DNA of 64,000 bases, taken from assembly GCF_030272615.1 (NCBI RefSeq), contig NC_081411.1, positions 183,850,977 to 183,914,976 of the forward strand. The letters are read 5' to 3'. Position 1 is the first letter of the stretch. Each line of letters begins with the position of its first letter. Shown here in pieces: positions 33,357 to 45,613 of this stretch. The translations under genes were made by a program, and so were the position numbers. The stretch is from Cryptomeria japonica (lineage: Eukaryota > Streptophyta > Pinopsida > Cupressales > Cupressaceae). The notes under the pieces are model-generated. The model saw nothing but the letters and a program-made list of their open reading frames with translations. It had not been told where the DNA came from and did not search any database.

Positions 33357-34694
33357 ATGGTGGGAGAAAATTCTAAAAGATTTCAACTAAATGAAGTTGG
33401 GCTTGAGGAAACCTATTTCAACATCGAGCACACAACTTGGTACACAGATGTTGTGTATTATCTTAAATACATGAAGTGTCCAGACAATATGACTGATAAT
33501 AAAAAAAGGACTCTGAAGTTGAAATCATTAAAATATGTGATCATTAATGAGGATTTGTATTGGAAAAACAAAGATGGTATCTCGTTGCTTTGCCTGGATG
33601 AATATCAAGCAAAAAGAATCTTACAAGAAATGCATGGTGGGGTATGTGGGGGTCATTTTTCTGCTAAAACCACTACTCATAAGATACTGAGGGCTGGATA
33701 TTATTGGCCACATGTATTGAATGATGCCTATTCATATGTTAGGAAGTGTGAAGCGTGCCAGAAGTTCTCAGGAAAATTGAAGTATCAAGGGGTTCTCCCT
33801 TTAAGACCTATGCAGGTTGAAGAACCTTTTCAAAAATGGGGGTTGGATTTCATTAGGGAGATATCAAATAAATCTAGTGAAGGTCACAGATGGATATTGG
33901 TAGCCACCGATTACTTAACCAAATGGGTAGAAGCAATTCCTACCAATTAGACTACTAGCAAAGTAGTCATCAAATTCATGATGGAAAATATCATTACCAG
34001 ATTGGGTGTCCCTGCTAGGATTATTGCTTATAATGGAATGTGCTTCATATTTGAGGAATTCAATACCATATGTGAGGAGTATGACATGAAAATATCCCAT
34101 TCATCTCCATATCATCCCCAAGGTAACAGGCAGACTAAATCTAGCAATAAAAATATCCTCAAGATCATCAAAAAGATGCTAGGACAAAATAAAAAAGGAA
34201 GGGATTCAAAATTGAGTCTAGCACTTTGGTCTGATAGAATAACAATGAAGAAGTTCACATGAAAGTCTTTGTTTGAATTAGTTTATGGCAAGAAAGCTAG
34301 ACTTCTGTTGGATAATCTTCTGCCTGTCGACAAATTTATAATAGAAGATGAAATTGATGTGGATGATCCTTTGCAAGAGAGGCTGGTTCAGCTAGTAGAG
34401 CTTGATGAGATCAGAATAGAAGCCTAGAAGTAGAATGTTAAGGCACATAATCAAATGAAAAGGTTATATGAAAAAAGGGTGACAAATAGGAAGTTTGAGA
34501 TAGATGATTGGGTCTTGATGTGGGATGCTGGAAACTAGGACAAAGGTAAGCATGGAAAGTTTGAAGCCCTTTGGCTTGGGCCATATGTGATTATAGAGAA
34601 AGCAGGGGAAAATGCATATTACATACATAGTGCTACAGGAGACAATCAGGAATTTCCAGTACATGGACAGTACCTAAAGAGATTTTTCTCTTAA
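33357..34694 (+). pseudogene. E pol: integrase, catalytic triad lost
   Basis: The zinc module is seen in HGGVCGGHFSAKTTTHKILR, with CEACQKF closing the HHCC. WGLDFI gives the first catalytic Asp. The second, normally in TDNG, reads IAYNGMCFI, so Asp is Tyr. The third, normally AESSNK, reads TKSSNKN, so Glu is Lys. A TAG at about 33948 and further stops follow. The C-terminal part (RKFEIDDWVLMWDAGN and FEALWLGPYVIIEKAGENAY) is the usual integrase tail domain, ending at QYLKRFFS near 34694. This copy could not integrate. Confidence 0.88.
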
Positions 34695-34834
34695 AATATT
34701 ATTCCATGCACAGTAGATTAGGATTCATTTTCCACTGTATATACCACCAAACACCATCAGTAGGTCCCTATTCACCAGAGAGTCCAGGCCCTTGAAGGTA
34801 TCTATGACATACCCTCATCCCCAATCAGAGCCAC

Positions 34835-36899
34835 AATTGAGCATCAAATTTAAAAATGTAAAAAATTCATAGTTTTATTAGGAGTTATGATTTTGAAAAG
34901 AGTAATAAAAGGATAAGTATGCTCTTGATAATCAATAGAAACCCTAAAAATTCCATCGATACCGAAAAACCCCTAAGACATCGCCTAAACTAAAGCTACT
35001 GGTAATAGGTGTTCATCCTTCATCGAAACGCCTAGTCTGACCGAAATGATTCTATCGAATAAGCCTACCAGTATCCTATTGATAAAGTGACCTATCGAAC
35101 AAACCTTGGCCACGATGGATCTCCAAAGGGATCCATTGAAAACATTAGTTCCATCGACATAAAGTACATCAAGGAAATCAGAAGTGGTCCCATAAATAAA
35201 AAAAAGAGTTTCGATGAAACTATAGTATCAATGAGACATGTGAACAGCTCACCGAGGGAAGAAGTTTGGCCGAAAGAGTAATATTGAAGGAACCAATAGA
35301 TTTGTTATCGATGAAGCTATTTCGAGGAAAAGAGCATATCGAAGAGGCACAAAAGATGTTGACTGAAGATAGCTTTCTCATCAAAGATTAAAGGATTGAT
35401 GAAATACGAGAGATTTCCATCGATGACTTGTTATCGGCCGAACATAAAGAGTCGAAGGAGAATATTTTTCTTTTATCAAAAGGGGAAATTTCATCGACGC
35501 TAGTATGGAGGTCGGATAACGAAGAACTATTTCGATGAAATTCTAACATCGATAAAATGATGGAGGGACTTAGCTATAAAAGGATTTTCATCAAAAAGGA
35601 AGATTTTGATGAATTGATAAAACATTACATCGATATAAACACTTATAGCAAGGCTTCGATAAAATAAATATTGATGAGGCCAAGAAATGTGTCGGCGATG
35701 ATGTTAATTTCACCGAAGTAAAGACTGATGTCGATGGAATATAGTGTTTTGGGGAGACATAAGGTACAACCATCGAGAGATATGATTTCATCGAAGTATA
35801 ACACCGGTGTAAGGTTGAATAAGCATCGGTAAAAAATTCAAAGCATTGCTAGACAAGTGATTACCCGTTGCCACGAAGATCAATAATCATCTTGGCATGC
35901 TTAATCTCATTATGTTTCACTTTGTTAAGCAGTTGTAATTAGGTTATTAATAATGAAGGGACATGACTTCTCATAGAATAGGTGTTGCTCATTTATTTAT
36001 ATGACCATATTTTATAAAATGAGATGGGATTAGAATATTAGAGACTAGACAGATACTATAGCCTCTAGCATACTACTGTACCATTTTAAAGTTTTAATAG
36101 AATCAGTCATTTTTATTTTGTACATGTGTTGTGGATTATCTCATTTTCTATAGGCAGTTGTTTGTGATATTATCTAAGGGAGATAAGGTTATTCATATTC
36201 TTATAGTGAAGTTTATGTTTCTATATTATAAATTTGGATTAAAAAGATCTACTCGTAGATTGTAATTGTTCCTTGTAGTTATTCCTTGAATGGTCCCTTA
36301 AGGTTAGGGTTAAATTCATTCAGGCGGTTTATGATATAGACATTTAGCAGATCTTATAAGAAACAATAACTGACAGATTTACCAAAGTGGGTGGGTTTAA
36401 AAATTGTCTCACAAATCATACATTAATTCCTAAAAAAATATAAGACTGTGTAGCCCAAATAACAGGAAATACATTGGTCATTTATAAATCACAATCTTTA
36501 CCATATTAATTACCTTTACATTAAAGCATTAGGAATAGTTGAGTAGGATATATAGAATCAATTAGCAATAGTGTATACATATAAATTTCAAGCACAAAGA
36601 TCGAATATATTTCACAACAACAATCTTGAACTCATATAAAAGCCACCCATCCTAGGAACCTATGCCATTCTGAGATAGGAGGAAGTTAGATTAAGATAAA
36701 CAATCTGCTATAAAAAGCACTAGTCATTGAAAGCCACTAGTGAATAGTTTTACCTGCCTCGGTCTTGCAAAGCCTAAAGTGAGGGAGTTAGTAACCAAAT
36801 AGGTTCAGTCTATAAGTTGGCCAAGTCAATTGGAGGGTTTAATCATAAGAGTTGGCATTTCCTTAGAACCTATCCAATCTGTTGATTTGAGATCCAACA
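34835..36899 (+). repeat. E 3' LTR
   Basis: About 2065 bp, matching the 5' LTR with scattered transitions and small indels. The ~140 bases between the end of pol and the LTR carry no clear polypurine tract, which is unusual and may reflect decay. Confidence 0.85.
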
Positions 36900-36904
36900 A
36901 GTTC

Positions 36905-37491
36905 CATCACCAAATTTGTAAGTAACTATATTTATAAGTGTAATAAATTATAAGTATATATAAATAAGGGTGTATAAAGATGATCTTATGCGGAAAGTGT
37001 GAAAATATATGTAAGAGTATAAGACTGATAGATCTTGAAACAAGCCTCACTTTACATTTGTATTAAACTATAATTCATATAATCAAAATAAACTCAAAGC
37101 TAAATAAACATTGATGTCATTACCACCACTACAAAAATAAAATATTATAATACGAGATATATAAAATTTAAAATTTATGAATTTAAAGCTTATTTAGACC
37201 TAAAAACAAAAATTGAAATTCCAACTAAATAAAAGTTATGGAGGATTTGACGTGTAAGACTATCACTCTCACAAAATTAAGTTAAAGCATTCTCACATAA
37301 CACCCCATAGTCACTTTTCTACCTTCTAAGAGTGTCGTAATATTAAATGTAATCATTTATACCAAATCAAGAAACTTGTATAAAGATCTTATTCCGGGTA
37401 AAAAAAAAGTGATTTCAAATAAAGAAAAAGTGATCTCAAACAAACAAAAAAGTGACATTCCAAATAAAGAAAAAAGTGACATAAATGAGAC
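36905..37491. other. AT-rich spacer between E and F
   Basis: I see no gene. The only structure is an AAAGTGA...AAATAAAG repeat at its right end, into which element F has inserted. Confidence 0.5.
37407..37486. repeat. About 21-bp tandem repeat, four degenerate units
   Basis: AAAGTGATTTCAAATAAAG-like units begin at about 37407, 37428, 37449 and 37472. The last is cut short just before the TSD of element F. Confidence 0.75.
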
Positions 37492-37496
37492 ATTCC

Positions 37497-37868
37497 CGAT
37501 AGAGGTGGATGGAGAAGGAACACAACAATAATATGAACACACAAAAAAATCAATTGAATCAAACACATAAAAACACAACAATTTCAGACACCAAAATTAC
37601 ATTGTGCTACTGCACATAAAACCAATTCTATTGCACGCCAGAATCAGAATTACATCTTCCTCATTTATGGAGGAGTTTAGAAAATTCTAGAAAAAATCAT
37701 AACATATAGTTTATTTTCCTTAATTGATGGAGGTAACTAAGTGTTTGCGTGATGGCCGAATTAACCGTAGATTTGACGATGGCACTGGTAGAATGGACAG
37801 TGGTTGTACGGTGGAAGTGGAAGTTGTATAGTGGTGGTAAAATATTCGGGAGAAATTACATTCCAACA
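37497..37868 (-). repeat. F 3' LTR (minus orientation)
   Basis: It matches 39967-40307. Its outer TG is CG here, a transition. TTAAGGGGGAG on the minus strand follows at 37869-37880 as the polypurine tract. Confidence 0.88.
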
Positions 37869-38184
37869 CTCCCCCTTAATTTCAACTGCAAACCAATTGC
37901 TTTGAATATACATTCCATGATCTAGTAGAGATGGGTCCCGACCTAAAGCCTTGTTAGGTACCCATTTACAATCATCCAATTATACTAATTATTATTTGCT
38001 AATTCTTTTCCTTTGTCTCTAACAAAGTCTATGGACTTACTCAAATTATTTTATTCAATTGCTTCAAACCATTCCCAATTCTTAATAAAAGTGCCATTCA
38101 TTTGGCTTCTCCCACTATTGTGGCAGTCTCTCAAATCTTTGATTTTCAAATCTTCAAAATACCCATCTTATTCTTCCTACAACT

Positions 38185-38514
38185 TCACTTTCTATAGACG
38201 TCTTGCAAGACAATAATTTTATATGACAAAAAGTATTTGTTTATGCCTTTTGAATATTTAAACCTTGGTTTATTGCTATCAACATATGAACATTTAAACT
38301 TGAACAACTTTTTTATCATACCTGAAATTTTTTGCCAACTTATCCTAGAGCTCCATCCACACTCCATTTTCATGCATTCATTCATTATCTCTTTGTACCA
38401 ACAATTATTATCACAATGATTTTTTAATCCATGAATTCTACACGAATGTAGATCCCAACATCTATCCATTGTATGTCCTTTCCTATTACATTGTGAACAC
38501 TGCACACTTTGCAT
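38185..38514 (-). pseudogene. F Gag-like protein, zinc-knuckle part
   Basis: The 109-codon frame begins MQSVQCSQCNRKGHTMDRC, a C-x2-C-x4-H-x4-C knuckle, followed by WDLHSCRIHGLKNHCDNNCW and a basic tail. Upstream on the minus strand (38844-39050) a 68-codon frame is almost pure coiled coil (NKNKELKEKLKLFNEIKKRN). Both are probably pieces of one Gag-like gene that ran from near the primer-binding site at 39950 towards 38185, now split by stops. Knuckles and coiled coil suggest RNA binding and multimerisation. The design parallels the Gag-like gene of B, but I saw no sequence identity. Confidence 0.6.
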
Positions 38515-38843
38515 TCTTTTTGCTGATTTGCTTTAACCTAGAACACTTGTATCATTATTTTCTTTGCTTGCAACATACCCAAGAACTTCATACTTAGGCC
38601 TCATTGTTGACTCAATTGGATCTTTCATACCTTGTTCATGCTTACCCAATCATTGAGCTCTATAACCCATTCTTTTCATGATATTCATACCAAAATTTAT
38701 TTCATTGCCATTACATTTAATAATATTATCATTTTCTTTTTGAGAAACTTTATCACAAACTTCTTTAGCAAAAACACACTTATAAAATCATTAATTCAAA
38801 TCCTTTATACTACATGAAACATTACATACCAATTCCTTTAAAT

Positions 38844-39050
38844 TCAAACTTGATTTTCTTCGTTTAATTTTGACATTTCTTTCTTGTCTAAACTACTCTC
38901 CTCTTCTAATTTCTTCATTTTTTCCTCTAAATAATAAAGCAATTTTACTCTTTGTTCTAGTTCTTCATTCCTTTTCTTAATCTCATTAAACAACTTTAAC
39001 TTCTCTTTTAACTCTTTATTTTTATTTTTAGCTTTGCACAAATCTTTCAA
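38844..39050 (-). pseudogene. F Gag-like protein, coiled-coil part
   Basis: An open stretch of Lys/Glu/Leu heptads (KKRNEELEQRVKLLYYLEEK, KLEEESSLDKKEMSKLNEEN). It lies 5' of the zinc-knuckle piece in the minus direction. Without flanking conserved residues the true start cannot be set. Confidence 0.5.
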
Positions 39051-39948
39051 AAGAGCACTATTTTCTATTATAATTTTAGCTAATTATTTTTTTAAATTCA
39101 TCGATTCTTCTTCCAAGATATTTTTCTCCTTCATTACCCATTTACCAACTTTTCCCCTTGAATCAAACAATTTAAACTTACTTGATCACGAGTCAACAAC
39201 TTTGCATGCCTTTTTCTCTTTTTAAATTTTGGCTGCCTTCACAATTGGCTCCTTTTAGCAATAGCGATTTCTCTCTTCAACAATCTCTCCTCTCATAACT
39301 TTTTGTGGTTCCTTCACGCGATCTCTGATTTTCAAGGTTTTTTGATCTCTCTAAATGAAAAAACAACTTATTTGACTAGTGCAGTTTTTTCTTCAAGTTG
39401 TTGCAATCACTTGTTTCAACAACGATCACCACAACACCTTTAATCTTTATTTTTCAAGGATTCTAATGGGTAGACCCTTGACTGATTGCAAATCTCTCAG
39501 ATACCGTCATGTCTTTTACATCGTATGACTACACTTGCAATGACCTCTAGCTGTGCCTAACTCTTGCACCGTTGTATCATTTTTTTCAGTAATCTCCATT
39601 TTTTGAAACTAGCAACTTCAACGTTTCCCTCAAGTATCTCTTTCTTTATAGAACAACTAGCATTCTGTTTTCATTATTGATCTCTAACCACAAGATTTTT
39701 CTCCTTACTTCATGAAATCTCGACTTCACACAATGGTCTCTTCACGACAAACACTTGTTTTGCTTGCAATCTTCAAATAAATTTTCTTGTGATCTTGTTT
39801 GCACATAGCGTCGCCTTCAACAATCACCTTCAAACAATATTTTTTAAATAATCTTTGGAGAACAACAATCTCTTTTGCAATCTGAGAATTTTCTAATACC
39901 TTTGGCAACCTTGTTCTTCACACTTGCATTCTGATATGGGCTTCGAAT

Positions 39949-39964
39949 TGGGTTCTGATACCAC
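39949..39964 (-). promoter_or_regulatory. Primer-binding site of F
   Basis: The minus strand reads TGGTATCAGAACCC just inside the right LTR, the initiator-Met tRNA type of plant LTR elements. Confidence 0.8.
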
Positions 39965-39966
39965 TC

Positions 39967-40307
39967 TGATAGAGGTGGATGGAGAAGGAACACAACACCA
40001 ATATGAAAATAGAAAGACATCAATTTCAAACACACAAATTACATTGTGTTGCTGCACATAAACCAATTCTATTGGATACCATAATCATAATCACATCTTC
40101 CTCATTTATGAAAGAGTTTAGAAAATTCCAGAAAAAATAATAAAATATATTTTTTTCCTTAAATCATGGAGGTAACTAAGTGTTTGAATGATGGAAAAAT
40201 TAACCGTAGATTTGATGGTGGCACTAGCAGACTGAATGGTGGTTGCATGGTGAAAGTGGAAGTTGTATAGCGTTGGTAGAACATTCAAGAGAAATTACAC
40301 TCCAACA
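39967..40307 (-). repeat. F 5' LTR (minus orientation)
   Basis: It runs from TGATAGAGG to CTCCAACA on the plus strand. It is followed by ATTCC, the TSD. Confidence 0.9.
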
Positions 40308-40485
40308 ATTCCAACAAAATATTGTTGAAGTATTCTAAATTTAGAATATTTTAAAAATGTGGTCAAATGGCCATCCATGATAGATGTTGTCCATTATTCC
40401 CAGCCATTATATACTCTATTTTGTAGATTTATATGTCATATCATTTAATCACATTAAAAAGAAGCATGTGACTTGGTGTTCGTAG

Positions 40486-41760
40486 TGTCATAAAATTGCG
40501 AACCTTGCAATTTTTGACCATATTTGGGTCTTCACATTGGTGAATGGAATCCTCAAGATTGATCAGATACCCGAGACTTGCTCAATCCTTGAGAACTACA
40601 CTTTCTTGCATCCCACACTGCTTAATCCTTCTTTCTGTCCTAAATAGGGGCAGGACAGGGGTGTGGTGCCCCTGTCATCCCTAGGATAGGGGCATGGCAC
40701 CTCTGTCCCTACCCTATTTTGGGCCCCCTCTATCCTATCCTTGCATTGGGTCTTTCAATTGAAGCATAAAAACTTTCCCTATGTCTGCCTATGATGAAAA
40801 AATTGTCAATTAACCCTAATTGACAAATATATAAGATGCATTTTTTCCCTCCTATTGAGATGAGTTGGATAAGTGGAAAAAGTGGGCATAAGTTTAAAAA
40901 TTCAAGCATTCAAGCACATTCAAGCATTCAAGAATCCTTCTAAGCATTGAGCATTCTCAAATCGCCCTTCAAGGTTAGGTGTTGCATTCAAGTCAAGGAT
41001 TCAACCATTGAAGAGGAGATCTCTTCCATCATTCAATTACACACAAGAAATTCTATCTACATTTCAATTGCATCCTCCCTTGAGGTGAAATCTATTCAAT
41101 CTTTCATTTACATTTAGTTGCAAGTACTATTTTTCATCATTTGGTTAATTCCAAAACTGGGGTTTGACCTGAAGGCAAACCCCCAGTCCCAACCCTTTTT
41201 CCTCTCTTTTCTGTGTGTAGGTTGCAGGTGCACAACTATATTTGCAGATTTGGACTCCATTTGCAGAGGTGAAAAAAACACTCTTCATTTCGCGGTTTTT
41301 TTGGAGGACCATGTGCACTTTCAACATTGATGTAGGAGCATTTGGTAGTATATGGGCAATCCTGCATCACCCATTTTTTTTTTAGTTTTCTTTAATGTTT
41401 TTGCAGTTTTGGATACCCATTTGGGCGAATAAGATATTCCAACTCCCAGAATTGTCAAACTGCTTTTTCTTACCGACTGCCCAAAATAACAGGTTTTTAT
41501 TTGAAGGTGGATGGAGCCCAAAATTTATAGGAAGATTAAGAAAGGAAAAATAAGCTCATTGGAGAATGGATCAGGTCAAAAGAATAAACGGTTTGAAAGT
41601 TATTAAAATAATAATTTCCTCAAAAACTGGAAAAAACTCCTTCTAAGTCAGATTTTTGGCATTAAATGGTGTCGAACGAGCCTGAAAATGGTGGGAATCG
41701 ATGGAGTGGATTGTGAAGCAGTCACCCGTGAGGAGGGAACTCAAGGAGATCAATTCAGAC
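40486..41760 (+). mobile_element. Gypsy-type LTR-like sequence, incomplete
   Basis: It begins TGTCATAAAATTGCGAACC, similar to TGTCATAAATTGTACACCC at 45614, suggesting the 5' ends of related LTRs. A TTTTTCATCA followed by TTTGGTTAATTCC near 41130 may be an LTR end with leader. No coding domain follows. The right limit is uncertain because element G's LTR-like region begins near 41760. A G/C-rich stretch at 40645-40735 with repeated AGGGGCA/TGCCCCT words adds nothing recognisable. Confidence 0.3.
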
Positions 41761-43022
41761 TGGTTATCAAGAGTAAATACACCAAAAACACATAAATATG
41801 ATGGAGGCAATGCAAAATAGATAGTTTTATTGCATGAAATTTGATTAAACCCAATCGGTAACAACTAGATTACAACATATTGGCACACATGGCTTGGTAG
41901 AATAGGTCACAACTGAGACCTTGAATCAAAAGATATATCTTCTAGGCACAACCTATCTATTTGATACTCTGATTGATTCTCATTGATTGCATTCTAAGGC
42001 ATGATTACAAATATATGTTGATCCAAAGGATCCAGTCAGCCCAAAAGGGATCAAAACCCGAAGAACAAGACCTAATGTGCAAAATGAACAAGGTTGGTCT
42101 CTGCCAAGAGATTCCTCTGAAAAATACAAAGGATGAAACATAGAAGGTTAGACACACACCAAGAAACATAGAGATCAACATCCAAGGCTCTGGAAGTTTC
42201 AGAATGGGTTATGGTAGATCATCAGAATAGGTCTCAGGCAACCGGTAACAAAGGAACAATTGGTAACAAGAAATTGTCGAGGAAACTGGCAGCAATATCT
42301 TTTCGGTAAGTGATCCAAATGTGAGGCTGTCTTAAAGAAAGAAGGATGATCAAGTCTTCAAGTAGAATCCAACTCCACAAGATCCGGTGAGCCAAGACCG
42401 GGACACACAGAAAGGAAAACTGAAATTGCAAATAGAAAAAAACCAGAAAGGACAAATGTTTTTGGTTGATGCAAGATTGTTGTGAACCAGGGATTCTCTT
42501 GCATTAGATTGTTAGCATATTATACACTCAGAGAGATTTCTGATGCTTCAAATGTTTCATAAATTCGATTCTCGGATCAAAAGTTATGGCTGTCGGAAGT
42601 TGGACAATTTTTGGAAATCCAATTTTCGAATTTGGCTATATTTTCAAATTTCCAATTTCATGTTTTGGTATTTGTTTTCCATTTGGCAATTTCTATATCG
42701 TAATTTTAGCTCCAAAACAGAAGAAAGTCTATTTAAAACTGATATATAGAAACTGGGAAGTTAGTTGTTCTGAGTTGTTTGAGTTGTTGGAGTTGTGTTT
42801 TTGGGAGTTCGGTTATGGGTTGGGAAATTTCATTGTAAAGGGTTTCTAGAAAACTGTGTAAGCTATGTGTTGTAGTCTGTGAGGATTTATTCCTCTTATT
42901 TGCATGTTAGCATAATTTTAATTCACATATTTGCAGATAATAATAATAAAACCTTTTTGAGTCTTTTATTGCAAATCATTTTATTTTTTCTGTCTCATGG
43001 GTTGTTCCCTCATCAAGTGCTA
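41760..43022 (+). mobile_element. Probable 5' LTR and leader of element G
   Basis: It ends CCCTCATCA and is followed by AGTGCTATCAGAGTGGG, a degenerate TGGTATCAGAGC primer-binding site at about 43019-43033. G's gag opens 80 bases on. The matching 3' LTR was not found, because G's right end is cut at about 45613. The left limit is a guess from a change in sequence character. Confidence 0.35.
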
Positions 43023-43111
43023 TCAGAGTGGGTTGTTCTTGAGTGTGTGAATAGATCACTGAATGTGTGATAGTTCATACCAGGATTTGTGATTGTGGGC
43101 TTATGTTCAAG

Positions 43112-44540
43112 ATGCCTCCAAGAGTGATGCATGGTGGTAGAAATGCTGGTTGAAGGAATGTTTTGGCAAATGAGGGTTTGAGAGCCCTCTAGAGATAGAT
43201 TGATGCATTGAAAGAATAGTTGAGAAGAAGGTTTAATCTGAGGAGAGGAGAAAAAGATGATGAAGGAGAGGTTAAAGGTTCATCCTCAAGTGAATCAGAA
43301 GAAGCAATAAATCGAGATCAGACTTGTTTGTTGAGGGCCATTTCTCAAATTGGGAAGAGACCCAAAATTGAGGTTTCAAATTATTTTGGGAATTTGAACC
43401 TAGAAGAGTTAATTGATTGGATTAATGAGTTGGAGGAATATTTTGAATATGAGGAGATAGAAGACCCATATCGGGTTAATTTTACAAAGACAAAGCTGAA
43501 AGGTCATGCAAATATCTGGTGGAAAGAGGTCTAATTAGACAGAAACCATAGAGGAAAGGGATAGATAACCAGATGGGATCGCATGGTTGATAAACTAAAG
43601 AAATAGTTCATTGATATGGGCTATGAATTTGACCTGCTGAAGAAACTGCAAGGGTTGAAGCAGGGAAGCAAATCTGTGAAGGACTGTATAGAAGAATTTT
43701 ACAGAATAATTATTAGAATAGGCCATGCAGAGGCCAACAAGGAGAAAGCTGCTCGTTATCTTAATGGGTTACATCCAAGTATTCAAGAGGAAATGAGTCT
43801 AGTCAGAATAGCCAGTATTGAGGAAGCATATCAATTTGCATTGAAAGTGGAGGATAAAATGAATAAGAGGTTCGAAGGAAAGGAAAAAGGGAAAGCCCAA
43901 GGCAGAAGAGGTGGTGGAAGATCCTTTGGGGATCGAAATGAAGATTTAGATAAAAATGAAGATGTGGGTACTAGCCGAAATCAGAGGGGAGATAATTTCT
44001 ATCGGTCCCTTGATCAGAACAATGATGAGTAGAGAGGAAGAGGAAGAGGAAGGCCTGGACAAGGGTCTGGAAGATTTGGTTTTAGAGGAACCTGTTTTCA
44101 ATATGGTGAAGAAGGGCATAGAGCCTTTGAATGTCCACAACATGAATGAAGGACGGGCATAAGAAATGATGGCCATGCACGAGTCACGCATGTAGACGAG
44201 GAACCTCAATCAATTTTTTTTGATGATGCAGAAAGGGGAGAGGCCCTATTTATTAGGAGAGCCTCAATGAATGAGGTGAAATAACCAGACCAGAGGTAGA
44301 GTTTGTTTTGCACTAGATGAAAATGTAAGGATAAGTGTTGTGATGTAATTATAGACAATGGGAGAACTTATAATCTGGTGTCTAAAGAGATGGTCAAAAA
44401 TATGAAGCTGAAGAGAGAGAGACATCCACATCCATATTAGATATCTTGGTTGCAGAATGACCACAAGCTCTGGTCAATGAACAATGTCTAGTTAAATTCA
44501 AGATTGGCAGTTACCATGACGAGGTACTTTGTGACATCAT
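43112..44540 (+). pseudogene. gag: G gag and protease (chromovirus-like Gypsy)
   Basis: ATG 43112 opens MPPRVMHGGRNAG, then a stop. The Retrotrans_gag core is in the same frame: YFGNLNLEELIDWINELEEY, FTKTKLKGHANIWWKEV, a stop, then LKQGSKSVKDCIEEFYRI and ARYLNGLHPSIQEEM. A basic Arg/Gly stretch and a knuckle CFQYGEEGHRAFEC follow; its second Cys is Tyr. The protease site reads VIIDNGRTYNLVS, where D-S-G is usual. A frameshift near 44465 leads to DIIPMDTCHMLLGRPW. Numerous stops (TAG, TGA, TAA) show age. Confidence 0.8.
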
Positions 44541-45613
44541 ACCCATGGATACATGTCACATGCTATTAGGGAGGCCATGGAAGTTCGATAGGAGTGTTGT
44601 AGATGATGGTCGTGCTAATTCTTACACCCTAAAAAAGGATGGAATTCGTCATAAGCTGAAGCCCCTAAAGGATGTGGTAGAAAAGGTATGTAGTAGTACT
44701 AGAATATGTTTTGGTGGTGGTAAAGAATTTTTGGAAGATAAGAAACACAAATGTGTGTGTTTTTCTTCAATTCCTAGAATGGGTAGAGAAGAAAATGAAA
44801 AAGTATCTGTAAAAGTTTCAAGTAACTTGTTGAATGAGTTTCAGTACATTGTGTCTGGTAATGTGCCTAAGGGTTTACCAAGTGGAAGGTCTAATGGAGT
44901 TGTAGATGCCTTTAGTAGGAGGCAAACTTTGTTGACAGAGATGTAGCTTGAGGTTGTTGGGTTCAATGAACTCAAGAGATTGTATCCTAAGGATCTTGAT
45001 TTTGTAGAGGCTTGGAAAGCTTGTAAGGAGACTGTTGCATTGGACATGATGAGATGGATAGATTTCATAATCTAGGATGGCATGTTTAAGGGAAGTCAGT
45101 TGTGTATTTCGAAGAGTCCCATGAGAGAGAACTTGATCAAGGATAAGCATTGTGGAGGGATGGCAGAACATTTTGGTCAAGAGAAGACCATTGCCATCAT
45201 CAGTGAGTATTATTATTAGCCTCAATTATCCCAAGATGTAAATAAATTTGTGCAGACTTGCAGAGTATTCTAGATGGCTGAAGAAATAAGTCAGAATACA
45301 AGGCCGAATCAGTCATTACCTATACCAAAGAGGCCATGGGAGGTGAATAAACACCTCAACAAGATAAATCAGTAGTATAATGTGAATGTAGATAAAAAAA
45401 GGAGGTATAAAGAGTTTCAGATTTGAGATGAGGTGATGGTTCATTTGAAGAAGGAAATGTTCCCAGTTGGGATCTACAATAGGATAAAGGTGAAGTAGTT
45501 TGGTCCCTGCAAGAGTTTGAAGAAGTATAATTCAGAGAGTGCACATGAGGTAGAGTTTCCAAATGGAATTAATATTTTCCCTGTGTTCAACATTGCTGAT
45601 TTAGTAGATGTAG
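44541..45613 (+). pseudogene. G pol remnant: RT and integrase core deleted
   Basis: After protease (LLGRPWKFDRSVVDDG) the reading passes a linker. It reaches NGVVDAFSRR, the end of a Gypsy RNase H, by about 44937. The whole reverse transcriptase and most of RNase H are missing. Then the integrase zinc module appears (HCGGMAEHFGQEKT, CRVF in place of CRVC). The catalytic core is also missing, and the reading resumes in the tail (RRYKEFQI, stop, DEVMVHLKKE, GINIFPVFNIADL). At 45614 it is cut by another LTR-like sequence. So G is an internally deleted, non-autonomous chromovirus-type copy; the deletions may be inherited rather than private to this copy. Confidence 0.75.

Larger units (their letters stand above)
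26126..36899 (+). mobile_element. Ty3/Gypsy LTR retrotransposon E (Tat-like), inactive
   Basis: Long LTRs (about 26126-28194 and 34835-36899) match along their length and end GATCCAACA. The flanks AGTTT (26121-26125) and AGTTC (36900-36904) form a 5-bp TSD with one mismatch. The primer-binding site GATTGGCGACTCTGCTGGGG is of the kind seen in plant Tat/Ogre-type Gypsy elements. Domain order is Gag, protease, plant-type RNase H, reverse transcriptase, Gypsy RNase H, integrase. Many stops and lost catalytic residues make it inactive. Most larger open pieces share one frame, suggesting a single gag-pol ORF originally. The first four bases of the left LTR are uncertain because the 3' copy differs there. 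Confidence 0.85.
37497..40307 (-). mobile_element. Compact gag-only LTR retrotransposon F, minus strand
   Basis: Direct LTRs of 372 bp (37497-37868) and 341 bp (39967-40307) share the GATAGAGGTGGATGGAGAAG start and the TCCAACA end. Both sides have the perfect 5-bp TSD ATTCC (37492-37496 and 40308-40312). On the minus strand a primer-binding site lies next to the right LTR and a polypurine tract (TTAAGGGGGAG) next to the left one, which fixes the orientation. The ~2.1 kb interior shows only a coiled-coil and a CCHC zinc-knuckle segment, with no enzymes. It fits the class of terminal-repeat elements carrying only a gag-like gene (TR-GAG) and needs a helper. Confidence 0.88.

Noticed and set aside
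40645-40735. GC-rich AGGGGCA/TGCCCCT stretch as a further DNA-transposon end
   Set aside because: No inverted terminal repeat, TSD or homologous flank was found.
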